A stretch of 64,000 bases of DNA, taken from contig CM070877.1 in assembly GCA_036365515.1 (NCBI GenBank), forward strand, positions 65,918,522-65,982,521, read 5' to 3'. A program made the translations under genes and the position numbers. This document shows positions 57,759-64,000 of the stretch, one piece after another. Numbering within the stretch: position 1 is the stretch's first letter; every line of letters begins with the position of its first letter. Under the pieces are notes generated by a model that made no database searches, had not been told where the DNA came from, and worked only from the letters and a program-made list of their open reading frames with translations. The stretch comes from Torymus aiolomorphi (taxonomy: Eukaryota; Arthropoda; Insecta; Hymenoptera; Torymidae).

Positions 57759-58189
57759 TGTTACGGAGTGTCTATTTTATGCGAGTGTGTGAATATCTGC
57801 GAGCGGCAGCACTGCGCTGTCCGTAAATACGCTTCTGCGCGGCATGTGTCTGTATGTATGCATGTGTGTGCATGTGTGTGTGGTCGCTCTCTCCCGATCG
57901 CGGCCCGACGGGAAGTCCAGAGGTAACTTGACGACCGAACCGGGCGGGCGGGCGAAGCTGCTCTCTCGACTGAGTAGCGCGTTCCGTAGCACGCAAGCCG
58001 TACTACCGCAAACTCGTAAGTGTAAAGCGATGTGCTCAGCTAGGTGCTGTGAATAAACCGAGTGAATAACAAAACGAAGCATTTCATCTTTCGCTATCCT
58101 GAACCATCCTACTGCACTGTCCGCCGAAGTTTCAGCGGCTTATTATCGATCCTCAAACCACATGAAAAGCACGCGGTCAATCCGCAACA
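57759..58189 (+). repeat. 3' LTR of the BEL/Pao element
   Basis: 431 bp, almost identical to the 5' LTR. Followed by ATATA. Confidence 0.95.
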
Positions 58190-58899
58190 ATATATATTGT
58201 AACAGGATGGCTAGTGGGGGGAAATCCCAAAAAGCCACAGGCCAGCGATGCCCTAGAACACGGTGCTGCGAGTGTCAGACTAAAATGACTTGCTGGGGGA
58301 TCTGCTCCTGAAATATTGAAAACAACGCGAAGATCGCACGCAAACTTCGCTTTCCAACTAATTGGATCCCTGAGTGAAAAGCGCGCGCTCGAAGAGTAAA
58401 GTGCGCGGCCGCTATGCTCAGATATGAAAACGACCGGCGGAGTCGTTTTCCCGCGGAGGCGTCGGTATCCGGTAGAAGGACAGGTTGTAATGAACAACGC
58501 GGAGAGTAACTAGATATCACAGTATATTCAAAGCACTAATTATTACAAGCACGACGCACGTGCTGATTAAAACAGTTAGTTCGCGCGCGACGATTATCGT
58601 TTGAACGCGCGAACGTTGCGGCGCGCGGTGTTGAAGTACGGCGGGCTGACACACACCTGCATGTACACGGCACAGAAAACTTGCGCGGAGCGATTTCCGT
58701 GCAAGCCTTTACAATAAGCACGAGAGATGAGAGCAGAAAACTTACGTTTAGAAGGAGCAGCTGGTGCACGCGACTCTCTCTCTCTCTCTCTCTCTCTCCC
58801 CCTAACATGCACACGGGTCGGCGCCTCTACTTTCCACAAACGATATATACATATATCTCCCCATATTATGTAGGCGTTACTGCTATATCTGAACGCAGT
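58190..58899. other. GC-rich segment, possibly a reversed LTR
   Basis: On the minus strand it ends CATCCTGTTACA at 58198, a TGTTACA-type LTR terminus, but no matching start or second copy was found. A (CT)n tract lies at 58773-58799. No coding domain. Confidence 0.3.
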
Positions 58900-59212
58900 C
58901 CCTCCACCGTCCCCTCCGCCGCCCTGCACCGTCCCCTCCACCGCCCTTCACCGTCTCCTCCACGGCCCTCCACCGTCCCCTCCACCGTCCCCTCCACTTA
59001 CCTATTTGCTGCCCCTCCACCGTCCCCTCCACTTTTTAACGTGAAATTTGTTCAAAAATGATGTTATTTTTTAATCTCAGTCAGACCACCGTCTCCTCTA
59101 CTGCCCTCCACCATCCCCTCCACCGCCCTCCACCGTTCCCTCCACCGCCCTCCACCATTCCCTCCATCCACCTACCGTCCCCTCCACCATCCCCTCCACA
59201 GTCCCTTCTACC
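58900..59212. repeat. CCTCCACCGTCCC minisatellite
   Basis: Irregular tandem repetition of CCTCCACCGTCCCCTCCACC-like words, interrupted at about 59035-59085 by an AT-rich spacer. Confidence 0.92.
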
Positions 59213-59637
59213 TCTGGACTACTACCGGACTATTGTTTTTTATGATAATCGAAAAACCATCAAAGAGAAAACTGTCACTAAATCTTTGAATTCGAACATT
59301 TAAAAAAACTCAAAAATATACTAATTATTATTAGAACCAACATAGACAATTATGTTTTCAACTATTACCACATTTCGCACATTTGAAACAGCTTTCCACA
59401 CCACCACTGAGGTACTGTTATAGGCGCGTTGAATTTTTGATTATATATAAGAAATAATAATAATTATATATATGATTTTGGGACATGCCGAAATCATATA
59501 GAATTACATAATAATTTTTTATATAATGAGCCTAAACGCAACCATGGAATTCATCGCCAGTAGCCCTAAAAACCATGGGAGTCATCCCTCCGTAATCCTC
59601 CTTGACTCCAACCTAGTCCTTCCTTCCTCCACCATGT

Positions 59638-59734
59638 AAGATGTGAATTAATTTTCATTAGTTATTATTGTAATTTCTTTAAAATAAAAATTGTGCAAAG
59701 TTTAAAATTTTATGAAAATTAATTCACATCTTTA
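59638..59734. repeat. Perfect-stem hairpin
   Basis: AAGATGTGAATTAATTTTCA at 59639-59658 and its complement at 59714-59733, with a loop of about 55 bp. It may be a tiny MITE or the hairpin of a transposon end. Confidence 0.8.
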
Positions 59735-59900
59735 TTACATTTAATAAACAAATATTTCACATTAATATATTAAATAATTATGAAATATTTATTTATTAAA
59801 TGTACAAAAATATTCAGATTATTTATGATATTAAACTTATGAGAAGATACAACATGTCTTATATTTTCACAAAGGGTAATATTTTAATTAAAATAATTAT

Positions 59901-60800
59901 TCATACAATGTTATCTATTATTAAAGAATTTTCTGAACAATTTTCAATAAATATATTGTTAGGATTTTTACATCGGGATAAAGCAACATATAACTGACCA
60001 TGTGAAAATAGTGGTCGTCTAATAAAAATTCCAATAGAATCGAAACTCTGTCCTTGAGATTTATTTATTGTCATGGCAAAAGCTAATACAATTGGAAATT
60101 GTTGAAAAGAATAAAAGGAAATGAAGATGAATCTGCAGTATTTAATGTTATTCGTGGAATAAAAACCTCTTCACCAATTCTTTCGCCTGTAATTTTCTCT
60201 GCCTTAACATTATGAGCATATAATCCAGTTATTCTTAGACGTGTACCATTACACATTCCTTGTACAATACTTATATTTCTAATTAACCTAACAATAGCAT
60301 TTACTTTCAATTTTAATTCATGAGGTGGAAGACCTTCTCTAATATTGTTAAGCATTTCAATTGGATAATTTAAATGAATATTTTCGTCTGTTCGATCAAC
60401 TCCTTTATGAGTTGCATGATCTAAACTATAATACGTATGTACTTTTTTATTCAATAATTCTAACTTTATTATTAATAATTTTAGTATCTTTATTATGCGC
60501 GGTTAAGATTACACGATCTATTGAAGTTTTAATATTAATGTTACTATAAATATCTTTACAAATATTATTCGTTTTCCATTTATTTGGAATAATAAATGGA
60601 TTAATTTTTCCTTCACCCAATTCTAACAATAGTGAAGCAAATTCTTTATTTTCCGAACGAATATTTTGATTTAATTTTAAAACTTTAAAAAGAGACGATA
60701 ACGCAGAAAATTTAATTGTTTTTTCAATTATACTATTTTTGTGACCACATTTCATAACTGGAAGAATTTGCCGAAAATCACCTCCTATCATTATCAATTT
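59901..60800 (-). pseudogene. Helitron helicase (PIF1-like), C-terminal fragment
   Basis: The minus strand starts at IMIGGDFRQILPV (helicase motifs II/III), continues through an Asn/Lys-rich region, FASLLLELGEGK and NKKVHTYYSLDHAT. After frameshifts near 60450 and 60100 it reaches [13 protein letters not shown] (motif V) and [19 protein letters not shown] (motif VI), with a stop at 59901. This is the PIF1-family helicase that Helitrons carry fused to a Rep domain. The Rep (HUH) part and the N-terminal ATP-binding motif I are absent. Host PIF1 is less likely given these motif spellings and the decay. Confidence 0.85.
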
Positions 60801-61132
60801 TCTACACTATTTATTCAATTAATATAACGATATGTCATTGCTCTGTAGCAATTATAAAGAACATAAATAGTATATCCTTTACCTTTGATTCGTCTTAAGT
60901 CCGACATTTTACCCATCAAAATTTCATATTGTCAAAATTTGATAGTTTCATACTTCATTATTATAAAATTTCTCTCTGAAAATAGGGGTTGGCGAGCGGA
61001 GCGAGCAGGAGGCGAAGCCCCCCTAGCATATATATATATATATATATATTTTATTTTATGTTTTCTCGTCAATTCACGAGGGGATTGTTTCCCGCACAAC
61101 TACTTTGACTTTGTTATTTACAATTATTATTC
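60801..61132. other. Short unassigned stretch with a Helitron-end-like hairpin
   Basis: GGAGGCGAAGCCCCCCTAG at 61008-61026 is a GC hairpin followed directly by CTAG, which is like a Helitron 3' terminus. A (TA)n run follows. Confidence 0.35.
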
Positions 61133-61164
61133 CTGAAGAGGGACATGTTAAAAATGTCCGAAAC
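61133..61164 (+). ncRNA. Hammerhead-ribozyme-like core (Penelope-type)
   Basis: CTGAAGA (CUGANGA box) at 61133-61139, a perfect 6-bp stem GGACAT/ATGTCC at 61141-61146 and 61154-61159, then GAAAC at 61160-61164 and GTC. This is the order of the hammerhead catalytic core. Similar minimal hammerheads with very short stem III occur in the terminal repeats of Penelope-like retroelements. No Penelope RT is seen nearby, so this may be a truncated end. Self-cleavage is not shown. Confidence 0.55.
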
Positions 61165-61258
61165 GTCGAACTAAATAATGGTGTTATTTTATTATTACTA
61201 CTTCCTATAATAAATAATTAACACTATACTGGTAGTAAATTTGGCCATTAGCTTCAAG

Positions 61259-61265
61259 ATTGATG

Positions 61266-61317
<52 letters not shown>
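61259..61317. repeat. (AT)n microsatellite
   Basis: About 26 AT dinucleotides. Confidence 0.97.
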
Positions 61318-61321
<4 letters not shown>

Positions 61322-61324
61322 AAA

Positions 61325-61731
61325 TTGGTACTTTTGAGGAGATGTGAACCTTTCGCTCAGAGTTCGAACAATGTGATTAAAGAAATAATGACCCTCAGGT
61401 TTCCGACTCTGGGAAAAGGGGGTATAGATTTCTCCTCAAAAGTCGCGATTCTTGCGTTGAGAAATTTGAGGAGTCTCCTCAAAATCCCGACATCTCTTCA
61501 AAATATTAAAAATATAGTTTTTAGATATAACACGTTTTATGTTTTTTTGAGCTTAGGATTGAAAAATTTTGAGAAACTAATAGCACCATCGGAAAGCTGA
61601 GGGAAAAATACATCGAAATCACTTGGGGATTATTTTTTTTTTATACATCTTAGCCCTTCAAACACAAGCTGAAAACAGCATGATTTCGCGCTCGCGCGCC
61701 GCGCCTGGAGAGCTGACGTGAAACGCCTCAT

Positions 61732-61762
<31 letters not shown>

Positions 61763-61985
61763 AATACATCAAATGCAGCATTTGAGGATCTACGTCAGCA
61801 TGGATTCGATACTTTGAGGATTTTTCGGACGTTTGAAGACATCCTCAAAATTCCTTCGGTATGAAACGGTACTTTTGAGGATTTATATTAATACCTTCAA
61901 CGCAGAGATGGAGTTATTTCTTTAGTCAAGCATATACGAACTCTGGAGAAAAAAACTATAGATCCTCAAAAGTACCGGTTTCCGC
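61325..61985. repeat. Region with many ACTTTTGAGGA words in both orientations
   Basis: GGTACTTTTGAGGA at 61328 and 61867 faces TCCTCAAAAGT at 61434 and 61969, with variants at 61474, 61814 and 61845. The region is bounded on both sides by (AT)n. It looks like an old palindromic element. No coding function. Confidence 0.6.
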
Positions 61986-61986
61986 A

Positions 61987-61987
<1 letters not shown>

Positions 61988-62075
<88 letters not shown>
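61988..62075. repeat. (AT)n microsatellite
   Basis: About 44 AT dinucleotides. Confidence 0.97.
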
Positions 62076-62079
<4 letters not shown>

Positions 62080-62271
62080 TATATTAAGTATTTTAAAGGT
62101 ATTAAAACTGATCAGTTTTTTTATTTAGGAAATGGCTAGTGGAAGGCTTACTGTATGAGAAGGAGTGAAAGAGACATAATCAGATGGAGAAATTAAATTT
62201 TTGCTGAATTATCTATAGACGGAGTACAAAAAATGATTTTTTAATTAATGTTATTTATTTACATGTTGATA

Positions 62272-62380
62272 AGCCATCCAATGCACTTGAATGCTCTTTC
62301 ACATACGATAGAATTAGTAAGACTTTTATATGGTTCTGGACCATATAAAAGGCCCATCGGAGAAAGTTTTAAGAAAAGGT
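62272..62380 (+). CDS. Possible small exon with GT donor
   Basis: A frame from about 62280 (MHLNALSHTIELVRLLYG, then SGPYKRPIGESFKKR) ends at AAAAG|GTAAATA at 62379-62380. An acceptor TTATTTCAG lies at 62452-62460. Joining the two gives only a few codons before a stop. Family not recognised; it may be a chance frame. Confidence 0.25.
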
Positions 62381-62460
62381 AAATATACTCACTTTTATAT
62401 GTAAAAAGTATGAAATAATTAGTTTACATTTATGTATTAAAATGTGACTTCTTATTTCAG

Positions 62461-63858
62461 AGAAAAAGGTGTCTAGCCCCCATAAATGCGCAAATAAAAA
62501 CGAGTATGCTGATTTAAGATCGGAGGGCGAAGGTCTCGTTCAGGGTTATTCCGGGGTAGACAAATTGATCCAACTAGAAAATGTTTTTTGTGCTGAAAAC
62601 CTATCTGCTAATTTGCTATCTCTACGAAAATTTGTTGATCAAGGTTTATGTATTTATTTGGATGACGAGAAAATTGACATTTATGATCCTGTATCGAATG
62701 AATGATTTATATCAGGTATTTATAAAAGGCCATACTGGGTGATAGAATTTGAAGTTAACGACAAAGGTAGTGAAAAAGATCATTTAATTGATAAAACCGT
62801 AGCGTATGTGACTACTAGGCGTACGAAGAACCAAATAAATACAGAAACTGTGAAAGAAAACGAAAGAAATGGTCAAAGTGAAAGTAATGTTGAGGGTAAA
62901 AATAACAAAAGAGTCGCAAATGCTGACTTAGAAAATACTGTGTTAAACAGAAAGTTAAATGAAATTAGCGAAAGGGAAATAAGCCAGCGAAAGGAAAATT
63001 ATGACTCATACACAGAAACCCAGAACGAACCTTCTAACTATAGTAAGGCTGTGCTATGGCACGCAAGAATGGGACATGCGTCATTAAACTACTTGAAGGA
63101 AATACAATGACGACCAATCAAGTGCCGAATAAAGAAAGAATAGAAGAGGAGATAGCGAACGAAAACAGCATTTTTGTGAGAACAGAGAATCAAAACAACA
63201 GATTGTACAGAGAGGTCGTAGGATCCTTACTGTACTTTGCGAATGCCAGCAGACCCGATATAGCGTATGGAGTGAACGTTTTGAGTAGACATCAAATCGA
63301 TCCTAAGGAGGAAGATTGGAAGATGGTCGAGCGAGTGCTTCGATATTTGAAAGGGATAAGGTCCTACAGTCTTAATTACTATGGAGATAGTAATAATATG
63401 CAAGGATATTCTGACGCAAGTTTTGGCGACTGTAAAGAAGCCAAAACTACAAGTGGCTACGTAATAAAGCTATTTAATGACACGATTACATGGCGAACGA
63501 AGAAACAAAATTATGTTGCTCTATCTACTTGTCAAGCAGAGTACGTAGCGATGAGTAACTGTTGTCAGGAGATGATGTCTATACATAATAGTCTTAAAAG
63601 GGTTCTAGATTGTGATTTTACTCGTATTGTACTATGGTGTGATAATAAAGCGGCAAAAGCGAGCGCTAAGACGGACGGTGGTAGCAAACTCAGACATATG
63701 ACGGACATTAAAGAGTATTATGTGCGAGAATGTGTACAGCGAAAGTTAGTGAAAGTAAGTTGGTTAGCTTCATAGCGGCAAATTGCGGATGTATTAACAA
63801 AACCTCTATCTTTCGATCTACATTTGAATTTGATTAAAATAATTATGAATTTTTAATT
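62461..63858 (+). pseudogene. copia-type pol remnant with large internal deletion
   Basis: The first part is the copia GAG-pre-integrase segment (ENVFCAENLSANLLSLRKF, then LWHARMGHASLNYLKEIQ). After a Lys/Asn-rich stretch and a frame change at about 63100 it passes directly to the end of RT and RNase H: YREVVGSLLYFANASRPDIA, then GYSDASFGDCKEAKTTSGY and ALSTCQAEYVAMSNCCQE, with IADVLTKPLSFD at the end (63776-63820) after a stop near 63772. The integrase catalytic core and most of RT are missing. A TGA interrupts at 62703. LTRs were not identified; the right one may lie beyond the window. Confidence 0.88.
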
Positions 63859-64000
63859 TTGTGTTTCAGGCATTAAACCATAAATCCACAGATTCCACGA
63901 GATAGAAAATCTAAATATTTATTTTTGTACATGGAATAGTTTGTAAGGCTCTATATAAAATTATTTTGTAAAGCGAACGCGAAAAGCACGGTAGGTAGTG

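Larger units (their letters stand above)
51289..58189 (+). mobile_element. BEL/Pao LTR retrotransposon, 6.9 kb
   Basis: LTRs of 432 and 431 bp (51289-51720 and 57759-58189) differ at about ten positions. Flanks are ATATA on both sides, a 5-bp duplication typical of BEL/Pao. Order: primer-binding site, leader, gag, protease, RT, RNase H, integrase. All domains are present, but several frameshifts and stops break the polyprotein. Confidence 0.95.

Overview
The window looks like a transposon graveyard from an insect nuclear genome. I favour Hymenoptera (an ant or a wasp), but that is inference. The insect signal comes from a mariner D34D transposase, Ty3/gypsy elements (one carrying a baculovirus-F-like env, as in errantiviruses), a BEL/Pao element, a copia remnant, a DUF3504-type Crypton recombinase, Helitron and Tigger/pogo remnants, and a nuclear copy of insect-type mitochondrial DNA that needs TGA read as Trp. 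I found no complete conventional host gene. The nearest is a four-exon JmjC/zinc-finger gene on the minus strand.

Layout. 1-325 is the end of an unidentified zinc-binding ORF. 1173-2477 is a mariner element with stops. 4262-13620 is an AT-rich cluster of diverged repeats in both orientations with (TG/CA)n tracts. Into it went a TTAA-flanked foldback element (7082-8158, with a second such element inside at 7421-7856) and a Tigger/pogo element (8787-10939) that itself holds a giant foldback (8952-10267).

From 13633 to 49556 the window is nested like a set of dolls. A TTAA-flanked foldback element is split by a gag-pol-env LTR retroelement (13830-49003, LTRs of 597 and 588 bp, 4-bp duplication ATAT). 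That element was in turn filled by another TTAA element inside pol, a JmjC-gene segment with a Transib-like MITE in its coding exon, a BEL-like LTR, a Crypton, a 121-bp minisatellite, a second gypsy element (32066-40968, target repeat ATAT) and a mitochondrial insert (tRNA-His, ND4, cytb) broken by a palindromic foldback. The retroelement's env and 3' LTR follow at 45868-49003.

The right side holds another foldback (49938-51007), a structurally complete but frameshifted BEL/Pao element (51289-58189, 5-bp duplication), a CCACC-type minisatellite, a Helitron helicase fragment, a hammerhead-ribozyme-like motif at 61133-61164, (AT)n tracts and a deleted copia element running to the end.

Almost every coding region carries stops or frameshifts, so nothing here is likely to be autonomously mobile. 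The features most worth following are the JmjC-C2H2-RG gene with its introns, the tandem array in the 5' leader of the env-bearing element, the spliced-looking third ORF of the second gypsy element, the family of TTAA foldback elements, and the ribozyme-like motif.
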